Shown here one piece after another: positions 38,041 to 47,025 of a DNA stretch of 64,000 nucleotides; within the stretch, counting starts at the first letter, position 1, and every line of letters starts with the position of its first letter. Both the position numbers and the translations under genes were made by a program. Under the pieces are notes generated by a model. That model searched no databases, was not told the origin of the DNA, and saw nothing but the letters and a program-made list of their open reading frames with translations. Where the stretch lies: the NCBI GenBank assembly GCA_965216365.1, contig CBDCFT010000024.1, forward strand, positions 10,412 through 74,411. Reading direction: 5' to 3'. The DNA comes from CBDCFT01 sp965216365 (lineage in GTDB: Bacteria > Pseudomonadota > Gammaproteobacteria > Arenicellales > CBDCFT01).

Positions 38041-39621
38041 TCATTCCGGCTCAGCCCATGCCGCCGCCCGCGGCGAGACTACAAATGCGGCGCCGGTATT
38101 TTGTCTGCTTTCGGGATCATGACAAACCGCGCTAGGACAAGCAAACGGGTTGGGATAAACCCCATTTGGCAGAAGCCGGGTCCGATATGCCGATGACAAG
38201 GCGATAATAACGTCTTGGGGTAATACACTATCGACACTGACTGTATCGGTTCCACTCACATCCAGACGCGGTTGATGAATAGCCGCATCCAGCGGCATGT
38301 GATAATCGGTCAGAAACGAAATCAACTGGAACACCGCCGGCATGATACGCCGCCCACCGGCCGCGCCGAGCGCAAACCGCTTACCGTCATCGCGTAACAG
38401 AATCACAGGGCACATATTGGACAACGGACGCTTGTTGGGGGCGATTGAATTCGGCCGATCCGGTCGCGGATCGAACCACATGATACCGTTATTCATCAAA
38501 ATACCGGTGCGTGGCAATGTAACCTTCGACCCGAACAACGACAACAACGTAATCGTCAGGGCCACGACATTGCCTTCGCGATCCGCGACATTGATATGCG
38601 TAGTGCATGAGGGCGCAGCCGTGTCCGGTACATCGCCGACATAGGCCAACCGGTGTTCGTAAGCATCGAACAAACTCCTGGCATAAGCATCGTAGGTTTC
38701 TCGGTTGGGTGTATGAGCAACCGCCGACAGATTTTCAGTCAACGACGACAATGCATAACGCAACGTCGGCCCGGCGGTGAGACCCGGCACGATGTCTATC
38801 TCGGCATCGCGATAACGGCTGCGTTCCACCTCCGATATATGGGGCCGGTACGCGGCCAGGTCATCGGCGCAAAGCTGGATTCCCAGCGCGCCGGCATCCG
38901 CCAGAATATCTTTCGCTATCGCGCCGGTATAAAAATCGGCCGCACCTGCCTGTGCCAGGCGGTGTAAGGTATCTGCCAGATTACCTAGAGGAATGCTGGG
39001 TAACGGCCCTGCCCACTCGCCCACCGGTACAAAGCCGTGGGGTAAAAACACCTGTTTGCTATCCGGATAATTTGCCAGGTCACGCGCAGCGGAGGCGATT
39101 TTCAAGGTCGAATACCAATCCACCTGTAGACCCTTGTTCGCGAGGCCGATTGCCGGCGCCAGCACTTCCTGCCAGGAACGTGTACCGAAAGAGTCGAGTG
39201 CCTGGGCGAGTCCCGCCACCATACCAGGCACCGCCACCGAATACGGCCCCCGGATATTGCGATGATCGTGCACAGCCGGCCAACTAAACAGATCAGGGCC
39301 GGTACCTTCGGTCAACGGATAATTTTCGGTATCCAGGGTAACTGAAGATTTAACGCCAAACTCAATGGCGTAACTGCGGTGTTCACGAGCCAGATAAACC
39401 ACCATGTAACCACCGCCACCCATCCCACTCATCCACGGTTCGACAGTGCCGATGGCAAATCCCGCCGCGACTGCGGCATCGATCGCATTGCCGCCCTGGG
39501 CAAGAATGGCGGCACCGGCTTTGGATGCCGATGCATGCTGGGTGACAACGATACCGCGCGATGTATTAATCGCAGGTTTGCGGATAGACCAGGATTCGGA
39601 AAGAGAATTTAACGATGACAC
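38041..39621 (-). CDS. Gamma-glutamyltransferase family protein
   Basis: 526 residues of the GGT (Ntn-hydrolase) family. Autocatalytic cleavage is expected before Thr340 in PSCTTHINVADREGN, giving a large and a small subunit; MSGMGGGGYMVVY and the late GAAGGRRIMPAV (Gly-Gly oxyanion region) are conserved. The start is GTG 39621. It has no signal peptide, so unlike E. coli Ggt it may be cytoplasmic. It would cleave gamma-glutamyl bonds. The next genes are a P-loop protein, an M20 peptidase and a flavin reductase, which suggests a peptide or glutamyl-compound catabolic cluster. Confidence 0.87.
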   Translation of the reverse strand: MSSLNSLSESWSIRKPAINTSRGIVVTQHASASKAGAAILAQGGNAIDAAVAAGFAIGTVEPWMSGMGGGGYMVVYLAREHRSYAIEFGVKSSVTLDTENYPLTEGTGPDLFSWPAVHDHRNIRGPYSVAVPGMVAGLAQALDSFGTRSWQEVLAPAIGLANKGLQVDWYSTLKIASAARDLANYPDSKQVFLPHGFVPVGEWAGPLPSIPLGNLADTLHRLAQAGAADFYTGAIAKDILADAGALGIQLCADDLAAYRPHISEVERSRYRDAEIDIVPGLTAGPTLRYALSSLTENLSAVAHTPNRETYDAYARSLFDAYEHRLAYVGDVPDTAAPSCTTHINVADREGNVVALTITLLSLFGSKVTLPRTGILMNNGIMWFDPRPDRPNSIAPNKRPLSNMCPVILLRDDGKRFALGAAGGRRIMPAVFQLISFLTDYHMPLDAAIHQPRLDVSGTDTVSVDSVLPQDVIIALSSAYRTRLLPNGVYPNPFACPSAVCHDPESRQNTGAAFVVSPRAAAWAEPE

Positions 39622-39731
39622 TATTCAATTTATTTTTATGGTGGATAAATAAAAGTCTATCCTGAGCGCGCTGCATTAGCAAAGTAAAAATATTTTTCAC
39701 ATCGATACGCTCGTGGATTGCAAATAAATTG

Positions 39732-40751
39732 TCAGTGTGTTGAAAGTTTTTCCCTCAATAGCTCAGCTAGTTCCGGCGTGGACGACGGCTGCATTAAATT
39801 CAAAGCCCGCACGTCGGTAAGCTTCTTGACCAGGGATATGGCGGCGTCAGTGTTGGCGGCCGGACCTGAAACCAGATCCGGTTGAAATTCGAAAGCCGCC
39901 TGTACTCCGGCTACCGCATAAGGGTCGGACGCACACAATATCGTGCAACGAACATTATCGCGAATTGCTTCAATGGCAGTCGCGCCGTTATAAGGCTCGA
40001 GCGGCGAAGCACCCGCCTCCGCTACCAGCACGTCCGCTTCGATTGAGGCAATGCGCGACAATAACTGACGCAAGCGATTACGGTACTCGTCCGGATCACA
40101 CACCGTCGAAGGTAACCCGGCGTCGACAAAATCAAAAATGTGATCGGCCCCCGCATCGCTGAAACTCAGCACGTCCCGATAGCGCCCGGCACCGGTTAGC
40201 TTCGCGCCCACTACCGAGTATCCGCTGCGTTTGAGTTCGTGAATAACCACACGACCGGTCGTGGTCTTACCCGCCGACATGGAAGTGCCGACCAACAACA
40301 CTACTGGCGTCTCAAGCTTGCGCTCTTGAACAGTCGGAACAAAATCCCGCATGTTGAGTTTCGAACCATTGCGGGTGACATGGCCCAAATACCTGAGCGA
40401 CATGAACTTCGGTATTAAAGGCGATATCGATGTTGTTTTGCCGAGCAATCCCGCGCTGGTCAGCGCATCCATGCAAAGATCGTCACCGATTGCGTCCCAT
40501 GCACCTACACCCACGAGCGTAGCGGTGCGCTCGCCGAATGCGCCAACTAATTTATCGCCAGACATAGTTTCCATCATACGCCCGGTGTTTAATTCAAGAA
40601 CATAAGACTGACCGCGTACACCGGTCACCTCCGCTTGTACATAATCGCCCATTTCCCAGTGTTCGCGTGCCAGTAATTCCACATCAAACGGTTTGTGCTC
40701 AAGATCCGTAATGCGGGTCAGGGACGGAAAAAAACAGCGCTGCTGATGCAT
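39732..40751 (-). CDS. P-loop NTPase, DUF1611-like
   Basis: 339 residues. A strong AGGAGGT precedes ATG 40751. The C-terminal half has an atypical Walker A, GTSMSAGKTT at residues about 155-164, then GAKLTGAGRYRDVLSFSDAGADHIFDFVDAG and a Walker-B-like VLVAEAGASPLEPYN. This layout resembles DUF1611 proteins, some of which have been linked to D-glutamate metabolism, but I am not sure of the assignment. The N-terminal half is unlike any domain I recognise. It lies between GGT and an M20 peptidase, which points to glutamyl or amino-acid chemistry. Confidence 0.65.
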   Translation of the reverse strand: MHQQRCFFPSLTRITDLEHKPFDVELLAREHWEMGDYVQAEVTGVRGQSYVLELNTGRMMETMSGDKLVGAFGERTATLVGVGAWDAIGDDLCMDALTSAGLLGKTTSISPLIPKFMSLRYLGHVTRNGSKLNMRDFVPTVQERKLETPVVLLVGTSMSAGKTTTGRVVIHELKRSGYSVVGAKLTGAGRYRDVLSFSDAGADHIFDFVDAGLPSTVCDPDEYRNRLRQLLSRIASIEADVLVAEAGASPLEPYNGATAIEAIRDNVRCTILCASDPYAVAGVQAAFEFQPDLVSGPAANTDAAISLVKKLTDVRALNLMQPSSTPELAELLREKLSTH

Positions 40752-40797
40752 GATTTACCTCCTCTTCGACAGGGTGGCTTGTTCTGTTATCTCGTTT

Positions 40798-41961
40798 CTA
40801 ATTCGATAAGTCGTTTAGCGATGGTGCGGCCAGCAACAAGGCGAGCAACGCCGCGCGTTCAATGGTTTTGTCGACGTAAAGGAATTCGTGGTGAGCGTGG
40901 GCGCCGTCACCTACTGCACCGAGACCGTCCAGCGTCGCGGTAAAAGTGCTGGTCAGGTTTCCGTCAGAACCCCCACCTGCCGTGCCCTGTTCCAGATTCA
41001 AACCTATTTTTTCACCAAGATCCAAAGCCAGTTTCCATAGCGATTGATTGCGTTGATTCGACTCCATTGGTGGACGCCCTATCGCGCCGTCGATCTCAAG
41101 ACTGACCCCTGGCGTCGCGGGTTTGAGCGAAAGAATGGCCTGTTCAACCCGCTCAGCATCCGCTTGCGTCAACACACGAACATCCACTACCGCCCTGCTT
41201 TCGGGGGCTATCACATTTGGTCGTAAACCGCCGTCCACCGTTCCGACATTAACCGTGATGCCCTTGTCCGCGTCGTTGAGGGCGAACAGGCTTTGAATGA
41301 CGTGGGACATTTCCAGAATAGCGCTGGCGCCTGCTTCAGGATCAAGCCCGGCATGAGCCGCCTTGCCTTTGACCACAACGTGAAACCGGCCAACACCTTT
41401 GCGCGCAGTCTTGAGTTTTCCGTGCAATCCCAACGACGGTTCAAGGACGTACACGCGCTCCATGCATTGTGCCAGCCGGTAAATATGTTTACGGGATTCC
41501 CGGCTACCGATTTCCTCGTCGGAATTTAAAAACACGACTGGAGTAACGGGGAGATCAATAGCCAAAGCCCGCAGCGCCTTTAACGCAAAGATGATTTGAA
41601 CAATACCGCCTTTCATGTCGTAGACACCCGGTCCGCGTATAACATTCTCTTCTACCTCGAAAGGCATCGCCGCCAGCGTGTCAACCGGCCAGACCGTATC
41701 GTAGTGCCCCAGTAAGAGCTGTACCGATCGATTTGTACGATTCATCGGGCGCGCATACAAATGCCCGCCGCTATCACGGCCACTCAAACATAACGGTTGG
41801 TAGTCCAATTCGGAAAACGCGTCGATTAACACGTCACGTACCTGTGTCTGGGTTTGTGGCGCATTAGAAGGTGATTCACATAGGGTTAGCGTTTTCAGTA
41901 AGGTAATAAACGCCTGCTCTTGATCACGTAAATAGCCGAGAATCTCGGGACCTGCCGTCAT
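40798..41961 (-). CDS. M20-family glutamate carboxypeptidase-like peptidase
   Basis: 387 residues of the M20/CPG2 family. Zinc ligands are His86 and Asp88 in GHYDTVWP, Asp115 in GVYDMKGG, Glu149-Glu150 in SDEEIG, and a C-terminal His in GAHAHHEF. The dimerisation domain inserts at about residues 190-300. These enzymes remove C-terminal glutamate from peptides or folate-like compounds or cleave other amide bonds. It lies 46 bp downstream of the P-loop gene's start and 6 bp after the flavin-reductase gene, on the same strand. Confidence 0.88.
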   Translation of the reverse strand: MTAGPEILGYLRDQEQAFITLLKTLTLCESPSNAPQTQTQVRDVLIDAFSELDYQPLCLSGRDSGGHLYARPMNRTNRSVQLLLGHYDTVWPVDTLAAMPFEVEENVIRGPGVYDMKGGIVQIIFALKALRALAIDLPVTPVVFLNSDEEIGSRESRKHIYRLAQCMERVYVLEPSLGLHGKLKTARKGVGRFHVVVKGKAAHAGLDPEAGASAILEMSHVIQSLFALNDADKGITVNVGTVDGGLRPNVIAPESRAVVDVRVLTQADAERVEQAILSLKPATPGVSLEIDGAIGRPPMESNQRNQSLWKLALDLGEKIGLNLEQGTAGGGSDGNLTSTFTATLDGLGAVGDGAHAHHEFLYVDKTIERAALLALLLAAPSLNDLSN

Positions 41962-41967
41962 GTAGCG

Positions 41968-42576
41968 TTATTTTTTCATGCCGGCTGGAAATGGAAACGA
42001 ATGGGTAGTATCGATAGTAGCGAACCGGCTGGGATGAAGATACGCCAGCAACGGTGCAGCATGAACGATATCTTGATCGTCTCGATCCTCACTGCGCAAC
42101 GAATCCTCATGAACATGCACCGCAACAATGCGCCCGATAATTAAACTATTCACGCCCAGATCATCGACGATATTGTCCAGCTCACATTCGAAATACAGAT
42201 AGCCCTGCTCGACAAACATGCCGTCAATCCTGGACGCCGGAAACTGATCAATCACGTCAACACTCGGTTTTTGTTCGTCATCACAACGTGGTGCCGCCGC
42301 AAGACTGGCTTCGAATACTTGCAACGGCCGCAGATAACTGACGGTAAAAACTTGCTCCCGTTTTATATTCTGATAAGTGTTGTGTCTCGGCGTACAGACA
42401 AATCCCAGGTGATTTTCCCAACTCAACGGCATTACCATGTGCTTGGGCGCAAGATCGTAACTGCCGTCTTGTTCCCGGCTACCGACTAACACCAGCGGCG
42501 CAACCATGAACACCCGGTCCCAAATCGGTTGCGTGGTGTCGAGAGTGACGATGTGATTGTTTATGGTTTCTTGCAT
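41968..42576 (-). CDS. Flavin reductase-like protein
   Basis: 202 residues with the flavin-reductase (FMN-binding split-barrel) pattern: VAPLVLVGSREQDGSYDLAPKHMVMPLSWENHLGFVC, then TYQNIKREQVFTVSYLRP. It would bind FMN, possibly supplying reduced flavin to a partner oxygenase or acting as an oxidoreductase. It begins a run with the M20 peptidase 6 bp downstream. The 158-bp gap before the next gene upstream (42577-42734) has no coding sequence. Confidence 0.82.
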   Translation of the reverse strand: MQETINNHIVTLDTTQPIWDRVFMVAPLVLVGSREQDGSYDLAPKHMVMPLSWENHLGFVCTPRHNTYQNIKREQVFTVSYLRPLQVFEASLAAAPRCDDEQKPSVDVIDQFPASRIDGMFVEQGYLYFECELDNIVDDLGVNSLIIGRIVAVHVHEDSLRSEDRDDQDIVHAAPLLAYLHPSRFATIDTTHSFPFPAGMKK

Positions 42577-42734
42577 GCTTAATTCCTGAGCACTAACACA
42601 ACAGGCATTTTGTACGCTTGATTCGAAGCCTCAATTGATCTGCGTCAGGAATTGAGTGTATTCGGAGATCGACCCGGCACGCCGACACGAAAAACAGATT
42701 TCTCGCGCCAGTTTCAATGCAAGGTAAAACTGGG

Positions 42735-44132
42735 CTATACCCGCAAAACCTTACCTGGATTAAAGAGATTATGCGGATCCAGCGCTTGTTTAATGGAACG
42801 CATCACGCTGATCGCTTCGCCGTGTTCAGCCACTAAAAAATCAAGCTTGCCGTAACCGATGCCGTGCTCACCAGTGCATGTTCCATCCATGGCGAGCGCC
42901 CGCATCACCATGCGTTCGTGTAGCGCCTGCGCTCTGGCGACTTCATCTGCGTCGTTGTGATCGACCAACAAGACCAAATGAAAATTACCGTCACCAACAT
43001 GACCCACTATGGGAGCAATCAAGTTGGATTCTTTGATATCTTTCTGAGTCTCACTGATGCACTCGGCCAACCGCGAGATCGGCACACAGACGTCGGTCGC
43101 CCAGATTTGCCCATCCGGCCGCATCGCTTTACACGCATAAGCCGCATCATGGCGCGCCTGCCACATTTTGCTGCGCTCTTCCGTTTTCGTTGTCCACTGA
43201 AAATCGCCGCCACCAAATTCCTGCGCAATGTCCTGCACGGATTGCGCCTGCTCTTTTACCCCGGCATTCGTTCCATGAAACTCCAAAAATAACGTCGGCG
43301 CAACCGGAAAGTCCGTTTTTGAATATTTGTTTATTGCATCTAATTGCACTTCATCCAGCAATTCAATACGTGCGACAGGAATACCGCTTTGAATAGTGAG
43401 TATCACGCTGTTAACCGCATCGTCCAATGTCGCGAAAGAACACACCGCCGACGATATCGCTTCGGGAATGCCGTACAAGCGTAAAGTGATTTCAGTTATT
43501 ACGCCAAGCGTACCTTCCGAACCGACAAACAAACGCGTCAAGTCGTAACCCGCGGCGGATTTACGCGCACGTTTAGCTGTTTTGATAATACGTCCGTCCG
43601 CCAATACAACAGTTAACGCCAAAACGTTCTCGCGCATGGTGCCGTATCGCACCGCATTAGTACCGGATGCGCGTGTCGCCGTCATGCCGCCGATCGATGC
43701 ATCTGCGCCCGGATCGATCGGGAAAAACATCCCCGTATCATGCAAATACTCGTTTAATTGTTTACGCGTCACGCCGGGTTGTACGACGACGTCCAAATCT
43801 TGTGCATTGACTTGCAGCACTTGATCCATACTTTTGAGATCAAAACACACACCACCTTGCAATGCCGCGACATGCCCTTCCAAAGCTGTACCGGTACCGT
43901 AGGGAACAATCGGTGTTTTGTGTGCAGCACAGATTTTTACCGCTTGCGCAACCTCCTCCGTTGTTTGCAGTGTCACCACTGCGTCCGGCGGCACGCTGGC
44001 ATGGAATGATTCGTCTTTCCCGTGTTGTTCTCGTACAGCAGTTGATGTGCTAACACGATCGTCAAACTTCGCGCGTAACAAATCAATTGCAGGTTGATAA
44101 TCAGAATGGGAAATAGCTGTTTGCGCTGTCAT
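42735..44132 (-). CDS. FAD-linked D-lactate dehydrogenase / glycolate oxidase-type enzyme
   Basis: 465 residues from ATG 44132. The PCMH-type FAD domain is at about residues 35-215: IVPYGTGTALEGHVAA, VVQPGVTRKQLNEYL and ADASIGGMTATRASGTNAVRYG. The C-terminal cap ends with LAMDGTCTGEHGIGYGKLDFL, the active-site motif of the D-lactate dehydrogenase (cytochrome) and D-2-hydroxyglutarate dehydrogenase family. It oxidises a D-2-hydroxy acid, passing electrons to the respiratory chain. The exact substrate is not certain. It lies 60 bp downstream of the aminotransferase gene on the same strand, so the pair may convert an amino acid or 2-oxo acid series. Confidence 0.88.
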   Translation of the reverse strand: MTAQTAISHSDYQPAIDLLRAKFDDRVSTSTAVREQHGKDESFHASVPPDAVVTLQTTEEVAQAVKICAAHKTPIVPYGTGTALEGHVAALQGGVCFDLKSMDQVLQVNAQDLDVVVQPGVTRKQLNEYLHDTGMFFPIDPGADASIGGMTATRASGTNAVRYGTMRENVLALTVVLADGRIIKTAKRARKSAAGYDLTRLFVGSEGTLGVITEITLRLYGIPEAISSAVCSFATLDDAVNSVILTIQSGIPVARIELLDEVQLDAINKYSKTDFPVAPTLFLEFHGTNAGVKEQAQSVQDIAQEFGGGDFQWTTKTEERSKMWQARHDAAYACKAMRPDGQIWATDVCVPISRLAECISETQKDIKESNLIAPIVGHVGDGNFHLVLLVDHNDADEVARAQALHERMVMRALAMDGTCTGEHGIGYGKLDFLVAEHGEAISVMRSIKQALDPHNLFNPGKVLRV

Positions 44133-44198
44133 GGGCAAAATTATTCAACGATGTTCGGACAGGTCGTACGCTACAACACTGACCATGAATGCTCAAGT

Positions 44199-45296
44199 TT
44201 ATGTGACCTGTTTAACAACTTCGGTAAAAACTTCCGCGAATTGGCTACGCTCTTCAGGTCGGCCGACCGTCACGCGAATACAACGATCCAGTGGCGCCAC
44301 ACCCGGCATTCGTACGAATACCCCCTGCTCTTGTAACGCCTGCAACGTTGCCCTGGATTTCTCGCCATCCCCACCCATGTCGATGGCGACAAAATTCGTT
44401 GCCGAATCCACCGCCGACAATCCCAGATCTCGCGCAAGTTGGGAATATTCTTTACGGCCATATGCCACTTGCGCAACAACGCCTTTTGTGAACTCGGAAT
44501 CCTGTAACGATGCCAGGGCGCCGGCTTGCGCGATTCGATTAACGCCAAAATGATTTCGAATTTTGCCGAACCCCTCAATCATTTCCCGATTGGCAATGGC
44601 ATATCCGATGCGTGCGCCGGCCATGCCGTGGGCTTTGGAGAACGTTCTCATGCGAACGACGCGCTTGTCGTCTGTGTCAATTGTTGGCGCGGTACCGTCT
44701 GGTGCGAATTCAATATACGCTTCATCCAACACCAGAACCGTACTTTCGGGTAAGGCATTGATAAATTGCTGAACTGCATCCGCGTCATGCCACGTTCCCA
44801 TCGGGTTATCCGGATTAGCCAGATAAACCAAAGGCGTAGATTGTGCATTTACTGCATCAAGCAGACCATCCAAATCCTCTTTGTCGTCTTTGTATGGCAC
44901 GGTGATCAACTGCCCGCCGTGGCCGACAACGTGATAGTTAAACGTCGGATATGCGCCCAACGAAGTCACGACACTGGCACCCGGTTCAATCAGCATGCGA
45001 ACCAACACGCCGAGTAGCTCGTCAATACCCGCGCCCAAAACAATTTCATCCATGTTCACGCCAACATGCTCTGCAAGCGCGGTACGCAAATTAAAACTTT
45101 CAGGGTCGCCATACCATGCCGCCCGACTAATCGCTTCCTGCATTGCTTGGGCTGCTAACGGTGATACTCCAAATGCACTCTCGTTAGCACCCAAGCGAAG
45201 TTTAAAAACACGCCCGCCCTTACGCTCAATCGCTTCCGGACCGACAAAAGGAATCGTCGCGGGTAATCCACGAATAATTTTTGTAAATGGAATCAT
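44199..45296 (-). CDS. HisC-like PLP aminotransferase
   Basis: 365 residues from ATG 45296 (the longer frame uses an unlikely TTG). The fold-type-I motif RTFSKAHGMAGARIGYA holds the PLP lysine, NPDNPMGTW binds PLP, and DEAYIEFAP is typical of histidinol-phosphate aminotransferases. No other histidine genes are near, so it may have a different amino-acid substrate; some such proteins act on aromatic amino acids. The gene is divergent from the retron, its start being about 130 bp from the retron promoter. Confidence 0.85.
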   Translation of the reverse strand: MIPFTKIIRGLPATIPFVGPEAIERKGGRVFKLRLGANESAFGVSPLAAQAMQEAISRAAWYGDPESFNLRTALAEHVGVNMDEIVLGAGIDELLGVLVRMLIEPGASVVTSLGAYPTFNYHVVGHGGQLITVPYKDDKEDLDGLLDAVNAQSTPLVYLANPDNPMGTWHDADAVQQFINALPESTVLVLDEAYIEFAPDGTAPTIDTDDKRVVRMRTFSKAHGMAGARIGYAIANREMIEGFGKIRNHFGVNRIAQAGALASLQDSEFTKGVVAQVAYGRKEYSQLARDLGLSAVDSATNFVAIDMGGDGEKSRATLQALQEQGVFVRMPGVAPLDRCIRVTVGRPEERSQFAEVFTEVVKQVT

Positions 45297-45424
45297 GTGT
45301 CGTATAACTTTTAATGCCAAGGTCGCAACAATTTATAGTATAGCGTTTGTGCAGGAGATACGGACAAAATCCATGTTCGGGTGGCATAAGTTGGTACTGA
45401 CACCATCTTAATAGAAGAATTGTC

Positions 45425-45454
45425 TTGACCGGCTTTTTGCGTTGCACGTACTAT
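45425..45454 (+). promoter_or_regulatory. Sigma-70-like promoter of the retron
   Basis: TTGACC (45425-45430) and TACTAT (45449-45454) are separated by 18 bp, matching -35 and -10 consensus at 5/6 and 4/6 positions. The predicted start near 45461 coincides with the beginning of the a1 repeat, as expected for a retron RNA. This is prediction from sequence only. Confidence 0.6.
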
Positions 45455-45460
45455 TTTATC

Positions 45461-45632
45461 GTGGTGGCGCGCTTCGAGCCGGTACGCCTTTAATTCATCC
45501 TGGATGAACTGGAGGCGACCTCTGTGGGGTTACCCCACGGTAACAAAGTATTACTCTTTTCGTGCCATGAACAACACTGCGCTATCGCGCAGATATGTTC
45601 ATAGACGACCAGTCAGGTCGAAGCGTGCCATC
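45461..45632 (+). ncRNA. Retron msr-msd non-coding RNA
   Basis: TGGCGCGCTTCGA (a1, 45465-45477) pairs with TCGAAGCGTGCCA (a2, 45618-45630): 13 bp with one G-U pair. The base after a1 is a G in AGC (45478), where known retrons carry the branching guanosine. msr hairpin 1 has an outer CGCCT/AGGCG (45485-45489 with 45513-45517) and an inner TTCATC/GATGAA (45494-45499 with 45503-45508). Hairpin 2 is GTGGGG-TTA-CCCCAC (45524-45538). The msd stem pairs ATGAACA with TGTTCAT (45567-45573 with 45596-45602) and CTGCGC with GCGCAG around TATC (45577-45592), with an outer TCGT/ACGA. It would be the template and primer for the RT that follows. Confidence 0.88.
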
Positions 45633-45652
45633 TCTTTAAACAGTGAATTGAA

Positions 45653-47002
45653 ATGACAAAAACACACGTCGCCAACGGCCTGGTCAATGCATTACTCGCA
45701 GGAGATGCACATACCGACTCCGCTCATGCAAGATGCGTTAGAGCACTCGGTGCGGATTATCCGTGGCTGGGCAAACTGGTGCGCAAGCTTGTCACGCGGT
45801 TCGTTGCGACCTGGCATGCCGGTTCGAGCGACCAAATGGCCGCCGTCATTATTTCCTATCCTGACTTCAGTGACGCCTTTACTGACAGAAACCCACCGTG
45901 TTTACGTTTTTATTTTCTAACACCGCCAGACATGACTCCACGTCCACCCTGGTTACGCGAATGCGATATTCCTGCACTACCTACACCGGGCGACATCGCG
46001 AACTGGTTAGGAATTACTAACAATGATCTGGATTGGTTCTGCCTGCCACATTTTCGCCGGACACAACGGTGCAATAAACCTTCAAATCACTACGTTTACC
46101 AGTGGATGCCAAAACGCAGTGGTAGCTTTCGCCTTATCGAATCACCCAAGTTTCGTATGAAAAAGATTCAACGAAAAATACTTGAAGAAATCCTCAACAA
46201 GATTCCAACCCACGAAGCGGTACACGGATTCCGAACCGGTCGTTCGCCACTCTCGAATGCGGCCACCCATGTCGGTCAAGATATTGTAATGAGAATGGAT
46301 TTGCAGGATTTTTTTCTTAACGTCGGAGGTACGCGGGTAACCGCAATGTTTAAAACAATAGGTTATCCAGCCGAAGCTGCGCGCACACTCGCTGCGTTGT
46401 GTACGAATCTTGTACCCTACGATGTGCTTTGCACGAACAATTCGGCAAAATACGATTACGAAACTCCCAAACCCACCTTTCGCGAACGACAGAGATTTCT
46501 AAGCCCGCACCTGCCACAAGGCGCACCTACTTCCCCTGCTTTAGCCAACCTATGCGCGTTTCGCCTGGATATGCGGCTACAGCACGCGGCGCGCATAATC
46601 GGCGCGAAATACACCCGCTATGCGGATGATCTTATCTTTTCCGGAGGCGCAGAACTCAGTCGTCGCGCAGATCGATTTCCATCCTTGGTGGGTGCCGTAG
46701 CACTGGAAGAAGGCTTCGCCATTAACCATCGCAAAACACGCGTAATGCGCCGCAGTTCACGCCAAAAAGTGACCGGTATCGTTGTTAACGAGAAACCAAA
46801 TTTGCCGCACCAACAATACGATGCATTAAAAGCAACATTACATAACTGCGTAAGGTTTGGCACCGCAAATCAGAACCGCGACAAGCTACCCGACTATCGT
46901 GCACATTTAGCCGGACGCGTCGCGCATGCTCATCAAATCAATCCGACGCGCGGGGTAAAACTTCAAGAACTATTTGCTCGCATCCTTTGGGACAACGAGT
47001 AA
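45653..47002 (+). CDS. Retron reverse transcriptase with N-terminal extension
   Basis: 449 residues. Retron-specific motifs are present: NAATH (202-206, the NAxxH motif) and VTG (373-375). Catalytic residues are Asp216 in MDLQDFF and the YADD box at 323-326; LPQGAPTSP (287-295) and NHRKTRVM match the family. Residues 1 to about 110-150 form an extension with few recognisable motifs, then LDWFCLPHFRR near 126-136, a layout I associate with myxobacterial Mx162-type RTs. The gene begins 23 bp after a2. It would make msDNA joined to the msr RNA. No HNH, ATPase, transferase or membrane effector lies beside it: the flanking genes are a HisC-like aminotransferase and DUF3461, both on the minus strand. 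Confidence 0.95.
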   Translation: MTKTHVANGLVNALLAGDAHTDSAHARCVRALGADYPWLGKLVRKLVTRFVATWHAGSSDQMAAVIISYPDFSDAFTDRNPPCLRFYFLTPPDMTPRPPWLRECDIPALPTPGDIANWLGITNNDLDWFCLPHFRRTQRCNKPSNHYVYQWMPKRSGSFRLIESPKFRMKKIQRKILEEILNKIPTHEAVHGFRTGRSPLSNAATHVGQDIVMRMDLQDFFLNVGGTRVTAMFKTIGYPAEAARTLAALCTNLVPYDVLCTNNSAKYDYETPKPTFRERQRFLSPHLPQGAPTSPALANLCAFRLDMRLQHAARIIGAKYTRYADDLIFSGGAELSRRADRFPSLVGAVALEEGFAINHRKTRVMRRSSRQKVTGIVVNEKPNLPHQQYDALKATLHNCVRFGTANQNRDKLPDYRAHLAGRVAHAHQINPTRGVKLQELFARILWDNE

Positions 47003-47025
47003 CCGCCGACCTCACATGACATAAA

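Noticed and set aside
37483..38196. 237-residue plus-strand open frame
   Set aside because: It lies antisense to the SDR and GGT genes, its translation has no domain-like pattern, and the minus-strand frames are clearly conserved.
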